64,000 nt of DNA, taken from positions 6,448,001 through 6,512,000 of the forward strand of contig JAPEIS010000001.1 in assembly GCA_029531795.1 (NCBI GenBank), written 5' to 3'. The notes under the pieces were generated by a model that was not told where the DNA came from, searched no databases, and saw only the letters and a program-made list of their open reading frames with translations. Each line of letters opens with the position of its first letter. The first letter of the stretch is position 1. Shown piece after piece: positions 11,661-22,953 of this stretch. The position numbers were made by a program, and so were the translations under genes. This DNA is from Sclerotinia nivalis. Lineage: Eukaryota > Ascomycota > Leotiomycetes > Helotiales > Sclerotiniaceae.

Positions 11661-12098
11661 ATTTTGTGATTCACAACTCCGTCGGGGTTTGGAACCTTCG
11701 AGGCTTTGAAAATAGAAAATATATCAATGGATAAATAGCTAATCCAGTAGATTTTAAATATCGGTAGCTTGATGGACATTTAACTTAAGCTTTAAGGTTT
11801 CGGAGTTAAGGATTCCCCGCCATTGAAAGCAAGCGAGACCTGGTTCCTGCGTCATCTTTTGGGTGGCCTTTGAGCTCCGATTACAATGTACCGCTTAGCT
11901 AGTACTCTTAACAACTACATCTACCTAACCACACACATCCAGACTTACAGTCTAATTGTGAATAAATTCTCGAAAGAATATCCATTTTCATTTCTCGACA
12001 ATATTTGAGCTTTCGATTCTCTTGTCATACTCATACAGAATTTTACTCCCCCTACTCACCCTACTACACTACAGATCTTGCGTTATTCACAAACAAAA
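11661..12098. promoter_or_regulatory. Divergent promoter between LIN1-like gene and UFD1
   Basis: A 438-bp head-to-head intergenic region that must serve both genes. AT-rich stretches lie near 11,705-11,760 and a pyrimidine-rich leader (ACTCCCCCTACTCACCCTAC) lies upstream of the UFD1 ATG. I cannot assign specific factor sites. Confidence 0.55.
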
Positions 12099-13414
12099 AT
12101 GGTATGTGAAAAGGTGCGCGCAAGTACTGGAATATGTTAAAATACTGATCACTTCTCACATCAATAGTCGTACTCGGGGTTTTACGAAGGAGACGATCCA
12201 GCTGCTATGTATCAAATGTTACAGCAGCGGGGAATGCGAGGACCTCCGAAACGTTTCGACGAATACTATCGATGTTATCCAACTGTCATGATACCAGGTC
12301 CCGAGCGAGAGAATCTCAACTATGGAGGGAAGATTATCATGCCACCATCTGCTCTAGAAAAACTCACTCGATTGCACATCACCTACCCCATGCTCTTTGA
12401 GCTCATTAATAGTCAACATCCTGATGGACCGAAATTAACACATGCTGGTGTATTGGAGTTTATCGCGGATGAAGGAAAGGTCTACCTGCCGCACTGGGTA
12501 CGCATTTTTTGGTCTTACCGAGTATTTTACTTTCCAAACTAACAACCTGGCTTCAGATGATGCAAACTCTCGGACTTGAGACTGGAGATCTCTTTCAAAT
12601 CAAATCGACCGACCTCCCCCCTGCATCCCTTATCAAACTTCAACCACAATCCGTTAATTTCCTCGATATCTCCAACCCTAAAGCCGTACTCGAAAAAGCC
12701 TTTCGCGATTTTTCTACGCTTACTAAGGGCGATATCTTTAGCTTCTACTATAACGATACTGTCTACGATGTTGCTGTGTTGGAAGTCAAACCAGTCACTG
12801 ATAAGATGGGGGTCAGTATGCTCGAAACAGATGTTTCTGTCGACTTTGCAGCTCCGTTAGGCTATGTCGAACCAACACCGATCAGAGCCAGTGGCAGTGG
12901 AACGAGCACCCCCAGAAGTGTCATGGGCGGCTTACCTGCAGGTGGCATGCTTCATAGTCAAGGAACCATGGCACAAGCCATCAACTACGATGCCATTGCG
13001 CCGACCTCTAATTCTGTCGCACAAGGTGCAAAAGCCGCCTCGTCCAATTTTGTATCCGGAGGTCACAAACTGAATGCGAAGAAGGGCGCAAAAACGCCTA
13101 CACCCACTACCTCAACTCCTATTGCTGGAGTTAGCACAAATACACAGGCTGTATCAGCTCGGAGAACGAATGGTCCTCAACCTCTTCGATTGCCACCGAA
13201 TAAACTCTTCTTCGGTTACGAAATCAAACCAGTCAAAACACAAGCAGATAAGGACAAAGAGAATGCGGATGCGAGGCAACCCCATTTTTCGGGACAAGGA
13301 CAGGCATTAAAGTCTGGCAAGAAGGTCGAGGCGAAGAGTGAACCTGCTCCAGAATCTCACGCCAAAGGCGATAGTGTTGGACGGCGGTTAGATGGGCAAG
13401 GTGCCAAGGAGTAG
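12099..13414 (+). CDS. UFD1: Ubiquitin fusion degradation protein 1 (UFD1)
   Basis: UFD1 partners with Npl4 as substrate adaptor of the Cdc48/p97 ATPase in ubiquitin-dependent extraction and ER-associated degradation (family knowledge). I predict three exons: 12,099-12,101 (only the ATG), 12,168-12,497 and 12,557-13,414. The introns are 66 and 59 nt with GT-AG ends, and the product is 396 residues. The N-terminal double-psi barrel UT3 domain is clear: RCYPTVMIPGPERENLNYGG, MPPSALEKL, then HITYPMLFEL, and YLPHW joined by intron 2 to MMQTLGLETGD. The second half of the UT3 domain follows with LPPASLIKLQPQ and the FRDFSTLTKGD stretch. The tail is Ser/Thr/Gly-rich and includes LFFGYEIKP, a motif seen in the C-terminal region of fungal UFD1 proteins. 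No break is seen. The start was chosen because splicing of the lone ATG gives the expected MSYSGFYE N-terminus. Confidence 0.95.
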
Positions 13415-14415
13415 TGTGATAGGACTAGATGAATCATGATGTGTATGATGGCGTTCGGAGGCGGGTAATGTCCCTGGCGTTCGTGGGTTTGGCGATTACC
13501 TGTGCGTGGGAAATAGAACTTCTCATGCTTTAAATCCATGCAGTAAAAGAAACTTGAATACTGAAACTGCCAGTAAATTATGGAAATCCGTGAAACGATC
13601 TTTCATGTGGTCAGCAAGTACTGGAGGTTTTTTAAGTGACCAGCATCAGCCAAAGCTATCTGGAGAAGACATTTCCGTTCCGTATGCCATAGCTATTCTT
13701 TGCCTCAAACAAATCACTGCCTTCTTCTTCTCCCATACCTAGAATTAGTTGGAGGCTTCTATAGTGGACACAAGACATGTCTGGAGTATTATTATTGCCT
13801 AGCGGCTTTCTAACCTTCATGTATTCATTTTCCACTGTTAGACGTAAGATCAATTGTGTAAGTCATCTGTCTCTTCCTTCCTCATTTAAGGAGACAGTCA
13901 TTTGCAAGTCGCCTCCGCTCCTTCTACAAGTACTTCGACGTAAACAAATGCTAAATTTTCTTCTTGGTCTTCTTCTTCTTTGGATGCTGAAATGCTCTAT
14001 CACTAATCAATGCAACATCATTCAAATTTTGTGTCTGTATAGAGTTCTCTTGTCGTTGGATACCATCACTAACACGGTTTATCACTACGCATTTACCATA
14101 AAAGTGCCCTTTAAGCAATGCTTGCTTGAAAGCTAGCATCACTTGAGTTTTTGGCTAGCCATACGTTATTAGCATCCGTTTGCTATCGGTTCCAACCTAC
14201 AGATACAGGTAAGCATCTGTTCAATCATACATCCACTTCCCTTACTATGTGGATCAAAAAGATGTAAACATTCATGGCTGACAGGCAAGGGGAATCCTAA
14301 CAGTTTCCATTCTCATGGTTGGGCCCGGGAGAAAGAGTTACGCCGCTCACAACAGCAATTCCACTGCTAGATCAATCTATCAATACTTTTTTGCTAGAGC
14401 TCAGTCATATCCACA
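13415..14415. other. Intergenic region
   Basis: About 1 kb between UFD1 and the SANT-like gene. Open frames here are short and lack protein-like composition. A C/T-rich stretch (about 13,960-13,985) and scattered AT-rich segments are present. It probably contains the UFD1 3' end and the promoter of the next gene. Confidence 0.5.
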
Positions 14416-15117
14416 ATGCAAGCCTTGCGTGGTAGAAACCAAAGATATTCTTCTCAAGAGGATGCCTATCTTTCCAATTATAGGGAATGGCGCAATGAAA
14501 AAGTGTCGGAATCATGGGCTCAGTTTCTTGCTAGGTTCGAGAAGAAATTCTGGGTCAATCCCCGTAGTCCAGCGTCCCTGTTTCATAGGGCTGAAAGACT
14601 TTCTGGTCGCCGCCACCAGACACTGTCCCGAAATGGAGAAATGATGCGCCACATGCTTAAAATCCGCAAATCCAGCCTCTGGTGGACCTGGGGAAGGATT
14701 GGCCAGGCATTTGGTACCAATGCGAGGACAGCTTCTAGGGCATATAAAAGTTTTTTGCAGAGAAATGGGATTGATGAAGTTCAGGATGAATCTGGTCGCA
14801 TAATATGGACGAAATCGAATAGAAGAAAACTTAGTAGGGCACGTCATCTCGGTCACTCATGGGAAAAAATCGCTAGGCAGTTCGGTTACGAGGAGTATAT
14901 ATGCATAGCAGCGCATTACATACACTCTTACGGAGAAGGCAGGTCGGGGAACTTGAATACGTCTTTTCATCCAAAGTATTTCTTTTCTACAATAGAGAGA
15001 ACCAGTATTTATCCTATGCAAAAGTTTTCCAGCACACGGGAGATTAAGGACGAGACTATAGATTCTCAATGGGAGGAGAATATTATGACACAATATCAGA
15101 GGACAATCGCTACTTAA
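14416..15117 (+). CDS. SANT/Myb-like putative DNA-binding protein
   Basis: A 233-codon open frame. It contains three successive Trp/aromatic helical segments reminiscent of Myb/SANT or homeodomain-like modules: YSSQEDAYLSNYREWRNE near residue 11, LWWTWGRIGQAFGTNARTAS near 87 and LGHSWEKIARQFGYE near 140. The spacing of Trp and aromatic residues with basic third-helix-like regions suggests DNA binding. I do not recognise an orthologue. The last third is less convincing. Over about 14,943-15,190 another frame reads more protein-like (for example MGGEYYDTISEDNRYLNVMR near 15,069-15,128). There may be an unmodelled intron or a frameshift, and the real C-terminus may differ. Confidence is moderate for the gene, low for its 3' end. 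Confidence 0.55.
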   Translation: MQALRGRNQRYSSQEDAYLSNYREWRNEKVSESWAQFLARFEKKFWVNPRSPASLFHRAERLSGRRHQTLSRNGEMMRHMLKIRKSSLWWTWGRIGQAFGTNARTASRAYKSFLQRNGIDEVQDESGRIIWTKSNRRKLSRARHLGHSWEKIARQFGYEEYICIAAHYIHSYGEGRSGNLNTSFHPKYFFSTIERTSIYPMQKFSSTREIKDETIDSQWEENIMTQYQRTIAT

Positions 15118-15968
15118 ATGTGATGCGAAAGAAGCCGGAGCATCTGGAAGTGGTAGATCACAATTATGCTTCAGCGCTGAAGAGCCCGTGAAGAGCCAGT
15201 TGACATTTGAATTGGAACATAATCTTGGAATAATGGAGTGTGGTTCAATGAGAAAGACGCAGCAATCTCATGACAGGGGTGTAGTTGCAGCACTGGTGAC
15301 ACTTCGAGGTGATGTTCATGCATACACGTCTATAAGAACAACAACGCCAATATCCCGCAGAGGAGTTCCCGGAATGAGAATCAATAGAGCTCGGACCTTG
15401 CCCAGACCTGATACTCGACCATTCGGAACAGGTCACTGAGCTGAGCTCATCCAATCTTCTTGTCCCAACGGTTCTTGAAAGCAGCCGATGTTTCAAGCCT
15501 GGCTGCAAATTTAATACAAACCAGGTGTACTGCGGTTCAAAGTGAACTCGGAAGTGAAGGATGACGAGAGTAAGAACAAGAACGTGAGGATGTTGCATAA
15601 CCAGTAGAGGACAATAATCTTAAGCTCACGTCTATTGGGACTAGATGATCCATATTTGGAATGGTGTTGTTGGAGGTGCCATTTCTCTCCTTAGGTTTTT
15701 TATTTTGTTAGCACGCTTCTGAAGACGGAGATGCCGCAGTTTTGTGATGGCATTATTAGAGGGGCGTGTACTATCTTTGGAGTGGGTGGGTTTGTCGGAA
15801 TATTGAAGCATCAGTGAGAAACAAACGATTCGAAAATGAACCAGCATTTATTTACATTGTTAATATCTCAAAATGAAACATACGTTCGTTCAAGACCATA
15901 AGCAGCCATTCCGATTCGAGACCAGGCAAAGTCTTCTATACTCCTGCTTTTCAACTCTCAATGAAGCT
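15118..15968. other. Intergenic or unresolved 3' region of the SANT-like gene
   Basis: Plus-strand frames remain open for stretches here. One runs from the end of the previous gene to a stop near 15,178, and another runs from about 15,089 to 15,439. They may be alternative 3' exons of the preceding gene, but no splice pair convinced me. The remainder to 15,968 is ordinary intergenic sequence and should include the 3' end of the following minus-strand gene. Confidence 0.35.
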
Positions 15969-16867
15969 CTACTTCATGAAAGATTCATAAGAAGCATCTT
16001 CAAAAGATTCCTCCCTCTTGAACATGACGCTACCTCGATCCTCAACGGCACCAGGAATGTTATCAAATCCACCCATATCCTGATTCCAAGGATCGAAACG
16101 ATATCTCATGCCGTCTCGACGACCAGCCCCTATGGACTCCTTGTTCTCAGTCTGTTTGTATAGAGGTGGACCAAAGAACGAGGTATCCATCATGCGATTG
16201 TTGAGGCTTGCAGTGGTGCTCATAGAACTGTTTAGACTGATAACGCCGGGGGTAGGAAATGTGGAACTTTTAGGTGAGGTAGGCGAATCCATAAGGAAAG
16301 GAGTTGGAAGACGAGAGGCCTCTGATGGGGTAGTTGGGAATGGGAGAAAGAGGTCGGACTCTGTCTCCATTTTGAAGTGAGAAGTAGCGGGGGTGGTGGG
16401 CTCGAAGTTTGTGATTTTAAGCGTGGAGAGTGGATTGTTGCGGTCCATCTCCATGGCTCTCATGCTCGTGGAAGGACAGGTATGATTGTCCTGAGATTCA
16501 GATTTCTTGAGAAAGGGAAGTCTCACGTCTTCGAGACTGTCTTTACGATTTTTAAACTTGGGCTCTCGTTTTGCTGATTTTTTCTTCTCAACCCTGGAGC
16601 GTCGAGGAGTTGCAATTTTTCTAGGACCAGTTGGCATTGAAGTCGTGCCGTCCATTTGTTTCTTGAAACGAGAGTAGCGCATGCGAGCAGCATGACCATT
16701 GGTGATCTCTTGGGAAAGAACAGGATCGTGTGCTACTTTGTTCCAATCAATCTGTGAGGTCAGTCTTGATACATTACTGTCGATCAAAAAGGGCGGCATA
16801 CATCTTTGAGGCATTTTTGGCTGAGTATTGCATATAGCAAGCGATTGATGGCTCCGTCATTGGTCAT
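15969..16867 (-). CDS. Myb-like DNA-binding domain protein
   Basis: Two exons are predicted: 16,867-16,802 and 16,751-15,969, separated by a 50-nt GT-AG intron, giving 282 residues. Exon 1 encodes MTNDGAINRLLYAILSQKCL. The splice then yields the continuous helix-turn-helix core IDWNKVAHDP followed by NGHAARMRYSRFKKQM, the hallmark of a small Myb-like family common in filamentous ascomycetes. A basic stretch RRSRVEKKKSAKR follows and could be a nuclear signal. The rest is a Ser/Thr/Pro-rich, probably disordered tail ending FEDASYESFMK. Starting at the downstream ATG at 16,814 would lose the first helix, so the upstream start is preferred. It is likely a nuclear transcription factor or chromatin protein (inference); the target is unknown. 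Confidence 0.85.
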
Positions 16868-17846
16868 TGTTTGATTCGTTCTGAAACTAGCCACCTTAAA
16901 GACCGCAGGATATCCGTCGTGATTTCGAGTAGCTCCGGTGTATTTAAAGGAGGGGGAAAGAGGATAATTCGAAGGGGTAGGAAGCTTTGCTAGGTAAGCT
17001 GTGCGAAGTATGAATAACGCCCTTGGCGATCCAGTAAAGTGCAAATGGTTTGATCCCAAGGCGGAAAGGCACAGAACTTACAGGGGAGCACTAATGGCCA
17101 TGTGAAGATTTTGAAGGAAAATGTGAGATGTGGTGAGGGGAAGCAATAGAAATATCCATGCTCATAAACAAGTTTTGCTTGGAATAAGGTAGTAAAACGC
17201 ATATCCACAAAGCTGAATTTAATGAAAGGAAATATGAAGAACAAATTGTGATTCCCTTGAACTTCCCAAACCCCTTTTTGATTATGGTTATGGCGGAGGA
17301 ATGAGCTGAAAGCAAGTTGAGGATATCTGCAGCATAATGGATGTGACAATCGCTTGAGCCCCTTTTCGACCTTTTCTACGGGTACCTGAATAGAAAATCG
17401 GGATGGGAATATATCAAGATAGCTTTACTTTTGTTTGTTTGTTTGTTTGTTTGTCTATCATATACGAATTGAATGAGATAGAAAAGACAAGTAATTGATC
17501 GATTCTTTGATAATTATAAAATGAAAATAGAAAACACTTATAGCTTTCTAGCTATAAAAAGTAGATTATCTAGATATAATATAAGGAATATCTTATCAAT
17601 TTGCTCTTGTAGCAACTTTGAAAACTTTAGAAACTTCTATTGTATTCATTGTTTATACCCTTTCTCATATCACTCCATCTATTTTGAAATTCACTCACCT
17701 CATCAATAATTCCCCCCTACCAACCCCTTCTGATCTTGTTTCTATTTACCATCCACCTTCCTCCCAAGCTACAACGATTCAACCCATCTACAAACTCAAA
17801 TTAAAATATCTACCTTCTTACATTTCTTACATTGACTTATCAAATC
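16868..17846. promoter_or_regulatory. Divergent intergenic region between two Myb-like genes
   Basis: About 980 bp separate the starts of the minus-strand and plus-strand Myb-like genes. A TTTG microsatellite lies at 17,428-17,453. An AT-rich segment lies at 17,510-17,600 and a C/T-rich leader at 17,660-17,800, just before the next ATG. No coding exon is supported. Confidence 0.5.
17428..17453. repeat. (TTTG)n microsatellite
   Basis: About six uninterrupted TTTG units, in non-coding sequence. Confidence 0.85.
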
Positions 17847-18570
17847 ATGCCTTCTCAGTGGGACCATAGGGCTGACAAGGATTTGTTGTTGGCTATTATT
17901 GAGGGAAACAATTTAAAGACTATTGAATGGCCTGCCATTTCTGAAAGACTTCAGAAGAAAGGTTATTCCTTCACCAAAGAGGCTTGTCGGTACGTACAAA
18001 AATTTCATTTTCTGAAATCCATTTCTTTGCCTCTTCTTCTCAGTTCTATATATTCCTTTGGCAATTTCAACCTCCTTGGTCCTCATATTGGCTTGGATGA
18101 TCATTTCCAATAAAGAGGCCGTTTATCAAGATTGAGATTTAAGTAATTATTTCTCTGTTATTACACTATAATAATTCAGTATTCTTTATTCTTCTATTCA
18201 TGTATTATTATCATCTGCCGGTTGCTGTCGCATTTTCCCAGGTCCCTAAAACTACGGTCATTACCTTTCTCATGTCTCAATCATTCTCCAACACTACCAA
18301 AGCCTTACTTGCTCGGCAACTAACTGAACGATATACAGACAACACTTCCAGAAAATCAGAAAAGAATCTCGCACCAGCTCACCTTCTGCGTCCGCCAGTA
18401 CCACTCCTGCCGCCACTCCGGCCAAGAAACGTAAAGCCAAGGCATCTTCTTACGAAGATGGAGCTGAAAACGATGACGAGGAAACGCCCTCGAAGATACC
18501 ATCCAAACGTGTCAAGAAGGAAAATGGCAATCAATCAGCTACTCAAGTAGGAGTCGAAGTTGAGGAATAG
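17847..18570 (+). CDS. Small Myb/SANT-like nuclear protein
   Basis: Two exons, 17,847-17,989 and 18,339-18,570, give a 124-residue protein. Exon 1 encodes a single Myb-like helix bundle: MPSQWDHRADKDLLLAIIEG, then IEWPAISERL and KKGYSFTKEAC. The splice restores an Arg codon and continues QHFQKIRKES, which completes the third helix expected in this family. That continuation is the main support for a 349-nt intron, long for this kind of fungus. The tail is Ser/Ala/Pro-rich with two basic clusters, PAKKRKAK and SKRVKKE, and an acidic end, fitting a nuclear protein. The same family is numerous in Leotiomycetes and other Pezizomycotina. Function is unknown beyond probable DNA binding. Confidence 0.8.
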
Positions 18571-19822
18571 ATTGTGCTCTATAACAATCAGTATGTACTC
18601 TATGCCCTCCATTAGTCGGCGTTGGCGACCAGCCGTTGTGTGGCAGGAACAGGAATATGATGCTGATGATCGAGTAGCCAACATGATGCCTAGTGTTGGG
18701 CGCATTTCCTTTCTCCACTGACCATTAATGCTGATTAGAGTGGAGGGCATTGGTTCGTACAAATTTGACATTAAGAACGAAGCACCATGGTGGATGCGAA
18801 CACACGGTCTAGCCTCAGCTCACTTGGTTTCAATTAGTTGAGCTTTCTTGCATCGACGGAAGGCGTTGGAGGAGGTACTCTTTCTGCAAATCATATTTAT
18901 TTCCTCAATATGGCAGTACACAACGATCTCATCACTCTTTTGTGTCGTAAATCCTTACCATAATGATATAATTCCAGCATCTTCTAGAACTCTGTTTCCA
19001 TCTCTTTCTTTCCGCTTAGGTGACCACAGATAGTTAGTTGCCTATGTCTTCGCCCAGCTTTCTCAAAATTCTGCCTCGAGTAGTCAAAAAATGACACTTC
19101 CTATCGCTACTAACCATGTAATTGCGGCCTATCCTTACTGGAAATAACCTCTGCCCGCAAATCACTCTGTGCAATACTTCAAGTCGGCTTCCACGTTGCT
19201 CGGCTGGGTTCAATGGTACTATAGTGCCTTGTATTTTGAGCATTAAATGATACTTCCTCGTTATACTTGCTTAAACATCCTTGAGAACATTCTCTGCTAT
19301 TTTTCATGCAACATCCCACTCCTATCAAATCGACGTCGATGAATTCCACACAGATGACTTTCGGTGCACTGATACAAATAATGGCAACGTGATTACATAA
19401 GCCGCAGCCACACGAAGGAATTTATTTCACGTTACCACAGTATACGTATTTCGTGACTAAAAATATATAACGAACGGATTCATTGAAAGTCAAGCAACTA
19501 ATTAACATGAAGTGTGAAATGTTGTTGGGTGCAGAAAACAGCTCATTAGATGAACAGTTCAGCCTTCAAGCAAATGTGACACCAAACTATGAAGCGCATT
19601 CTGGCATCACACCCAGGACAGCAAGTGCCCACCAGCCCTAAGGACGTAGAAAAAACATCTTAGATATTTTAAAATCATGCTTTTTATAAATGTCTAATCG
19701 ATACTCCAAGTTATATAAGCAACTGTATAAGAAAGTATCACGGGATAGTATAAATACAGAGCACTTTCAGAGATCGGGGAATAAATAATTGCAGGCTTGC
19801 CCTGTTTAATATTCTCACTGTA
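18571..19822. other. Intergenic edge of the gene island
   Basis: Composition is still near that of the genes, but I find no frame with protein-like content and no RNA gene. A TATAAATA-type AT-rich stretch appears at 19,675-19,790. The region ends at the TA dinucleotide where a TIR transposon is inserted, after which the AT-rich block begins. Confidence 0.5.
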
Positions 19823-20028
19823 AGTCAAGTGCCCTACTTTCGGGCCACTTTTTCACATCAAAAATCACGAAAATCATCATTTTTAACTTTCTTATTTAGG
19901 AATATAATTTTTTAAAATTTTGAGTATAGATTTATTACTTATATAATAATAAATTCTGAAAATTTTAGATTTTTCGTGATTCTACTTATTAAGATATTGA
20001 AGGTTGAATTTTCGAATTTTAATTTATA

Positions 20029-21880
20029 ACGTGGTTTATCACCGAGCGGTTCATATCACCGAGTGGGTCACTTTCACCTCAATTTACTACTTTAAATTCA
20101 TATTATTCAACAAAAACTAAATCAATTGATTGAAACTATTAAGAATCTAATAATCTAGGATCTATTATACTATTTTGACAAATTCTTGAATTGTGATTAG
20201 TCCTTTTACATTTACTACAGTATCGATTAGTAGATGTTTCCCTATTAGAATTCCCCCCATTTTGATATTCGTCGTGTTGAATTTGAATATCAATTTCTTG
20301 TTGAGATAATATATCTTGAGTTTCTTGTTCAGTAAGTACTCCTTTATTGTGTAGTTGAATCTTTTTTGCGTGTCGACGTTTGTTTAATGCTTCATTTGCT
20401 TTCCGAAGTGTACGGTTTTCTGTACTTAAAAGTGTATTTTCATATGCTAATCTCTTTGTGCCTTTAGCTAAAGCTAGTACAGTTTCGAATATAGGTGTAG
20501 GGGAGTTTGATTAATAACGAGTTATTCGAAATTTTACTAAAGTTGATTGAGAAAGAGCTTCAGTTGGATTGCAAGGGGTTTGAGAGATCCAAAGGTCTAA
20601 ATCGAAAGGAGGGGGAGTAGGTGTATGAATTCGAATATCTAGTTTTGAGAGTACAGCTTCGAGATCAAATGGTATTAATCTAACTCCTCGAAATTCAGCT
20701 TTCATATTCTGAATTGTAATTGATTTTTGATATGCAGTTTTAAAAGCTATAAAGAATTCAACCTTGGAGATATGATTGATATGTGCTTTGATAAATCCAT
20801 CAATCTGACAACCATACGAATGTTTTAGAATACTAAAACATCCAATATCAAATAATTAAGTTAAATGACTTGAATATAATGGTAATCTTATATATATAAT
20901 ATTATTTGCTTTGCAATATGATTGAAAAGGTATCGATTCGTGACTTTTATGTTTATCTAGTATTAGTATTCGATATTTGCCTTTTGTTCGATGAATCGTA
21001 TGTTTATCGAAGTGCTTTATTCATTCTAATCCTATCTCATTGTTTGTCTATTCATTAGAAGTAGGTTTAATAGCCCAATCTACTGGAAGATCGGTTTCGG
21101 TATACCAATTGGAAAGGTGGACTTGTCCTTGAACTATTAGAAATGGAGGTATAGTTTCACCCTTTCTATTGTTATATACAATCGTTGTAGCCTACTTTCG
21201 ATTGCTTGATTGTATTGCCTTGCTTCTGCTACTCCGTTCAGCACTAGTTACAATTATTCTGGGGCATATTATATTTATTATAAAGCCGGTTTCATCGAAG
21301 TTGTAGAAATCGCAATCCAAAATACTATATTTCGTCTGTATATTCGATACCAATCGAAACCACTCTTTAATAAGCTTAGGATCTTCGTAGAGAGCTTTTT
21401 GAAAGTTATAAATACGACTAAAACGTGTCTTTAATTCTGTATGATGCTTTACGAATCGATGAGTTTAGAGTTTTCCAACCTTCTTTGCTTCTTGCGATTC
21501 AAGAATATAACTCGTCATATCTTTTACACCTTTAAGTTTAAATAAAAAACCTTTATTGTCCATATCAAGTATATATTGAACAATCACTTCCTCTTCCAAT
21601 TCTATAATATTATAACAATTCGCTCGAATTTCTGTACATGAAGTCGAACCATCCATTCTGCGTATAAGTGTTGTATATGATATATTATATAGCTTAGTAG
21701 CCTTTCGAATGCTTAGTTTTTTGTCTTTTTGAAAAGCTTCGATAGCTAAAAGTATTTGTGCTTCTTTATTATTAAATTGCATGATAAATGATTGATAAAA
21801 CGCGTCTTGAAATCAAAAGTGGTAAATTGAGGTGAAAGTGACCCACTCGGTGATATGAACCGCTCGGTGATAAACCACGT
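20029..21880 (-). mobile_element. Inner pogo/Fot1-type transposon, 1,852 bp, with long perfect TIRs
   Basis: The TIRs are identical over about 59 bp and near-identical over about 66 bp (20,029-20,094 and 21,815-21,880). They begin ACGTGGTTTATCACCGAGCG and are flanked by TA on both sides (20,027-20,028 and 21,881-21,882). Each TIR carries two direct copies of an ATCACCGAG motif, which could be transposase binding sites (inference). It encodes one minus-strand transposase. It sits wholly within the outer element, so it inserted later. The perfect TIRs contrast with the decayed surroundings. Confidence 0.93.
20139..21782 (-). pseudogene. Pogo/Fot1-type DDE transposase pseudogene
   Basis: One 547-codon frame runs from ATG at 21,782 to the stop at 20,139 with no frameshift but six in-frame stops (21,465, 21,192, 21,048, 21,021, 20,856 and 20,511). 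Most are explained by TGG-to-TAG/TGA or CAA-to-TAA changes. Order of parts: an N-terminal psq-type helix-turn-helix (LSIRKATKLYNISYTTLIRR), the first catalytic Asp in FDETGF at about 21,300, the second in ILILDKHKSH at about 20,950 and the third in LFDIGCF at about 20,850. A basic coiled region with NRTLRKANEALNKRRHAKK follows, then a C-terminal zinc knuckle CSKCKRTNHNSRIC near 20,200. That knuckle is a common end of fungal DDE_1 transposases. The product would cut and paste the element but is now inactive. Confidence 0.93.
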
Positions 21881-22461
21881 TATATGATTTGTATACAAAT
21901 TAAAAAAAAAAGAGAAAATTTTGAATAACTTTTCAACAAAAATTATTAAAAATAAAATGCTAATTTTTTGGAAATCTTTGAATCGAAATCGATAAAATGA
22001 ATTAAATTTTTGAATTTAAGAAATTATAAATAAATTTTTATTTAAATTTTTATTTAAATTTTTAGATTCTACAGAGATTAAAAACCGTGATATTTTTGAT
22101 AAAACATTAATTATAAATAATAAAATTCTGAAATTAGATCTATTTTATGAAAAATTATTTCAAGATTTAATAAAAATTTCTGATTTTTTTTTAATAATTT
22201 TTATTAAAAAGTTATTTAAGATTTCGATGTTTTTCAATTTGTATATAAAATTATATACAAATTGAAAATTGAATTTAAACATTTAATATTTCAATGAAAA
22301 CAATTTCGAAAATTATGAAATTTTCAGAATCAATTAATATCTATATAAAGAATCTATATTTAAAATTTTAATTAATTTTATTGATTCGTTGTAAAGTTAT
22401 TAATAGATGAAAATCGAGGTTTTTGGTGTAAACGGGTGGCCCGAAAGTAGGGTACTTGACT

Positions 22462-22905
22462 TATGTGAGAGGATTAGCTGTAAGGATTAGAAAAAAAAAG
22501 GTTCGGCATTAGGCGATAAAATCTGTCCTGTATTTTAAACGATCTAATTGATAGAAAGTCGATGTATTTTTTCTTTTAGCATTTGGGAATATATATGTGC
22601 AATCATGATGGTACAAATGTTTCGTAGAAGTGACACAAGTAGCTTCAATCTTTCAACTCTTCAATTCTTCAACCTTTCAACAAATTGATTATTAATCAAT
22701 GCCTTAAGCATATTTGACTTGGAGATTTTTTCAATCTATTCAATTATTCAATTATTCAACTTATTCAATATAACTACTATTCAATATAACTATTTAATAT
22801 TATTATCAATATTATAATAGAATCTTATTTGAAATAAATAATGAAATTAAACTTCTTCTTCTTCTTCTTCTTCTTCTTATTATTAGTAGTAGTAGTAGTA
22901 GTAGT

Positions 22906-22953
<48 letters not shown>

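Larger units (their letters stand above)
19823..22461. mobile_element. Outer TIR DNA transposon remnant (Tc1/mariner-like) containing a nested element
   Basis: The element is bounded by inverted repeats. The left end reads AGTCAAGTGCCCTACTTTCG followed by GGCCAC, and the right end is its reverse complement with one transition (GTGCCC against GTACCC). TA lies immediately outside both ends (19,821-19,822 and 22,462-22,463), the target duplication of Tc1/mariner/pogo elements. Only about 790 bp of its own sequence remains around the inner element. That part is very AT-rich and encodes nothing recognisable, so it was either a short non-autonomous element or a fully decayed one. A lone copy of the same terminus lies at 57,686-57,714. 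Confidence 0.85.

Noticed and set aside
19034..19243. A 69-codon minus-strand frame at the island edge.
   Set aside because: No domain, splice partner or initiation context is evident; chance length at this composition.
22846..22951. The trinucleotide run considered as a coding homopolymer tract.
   Set aside because: It is not within any open frame with flanking protein-like sequence.
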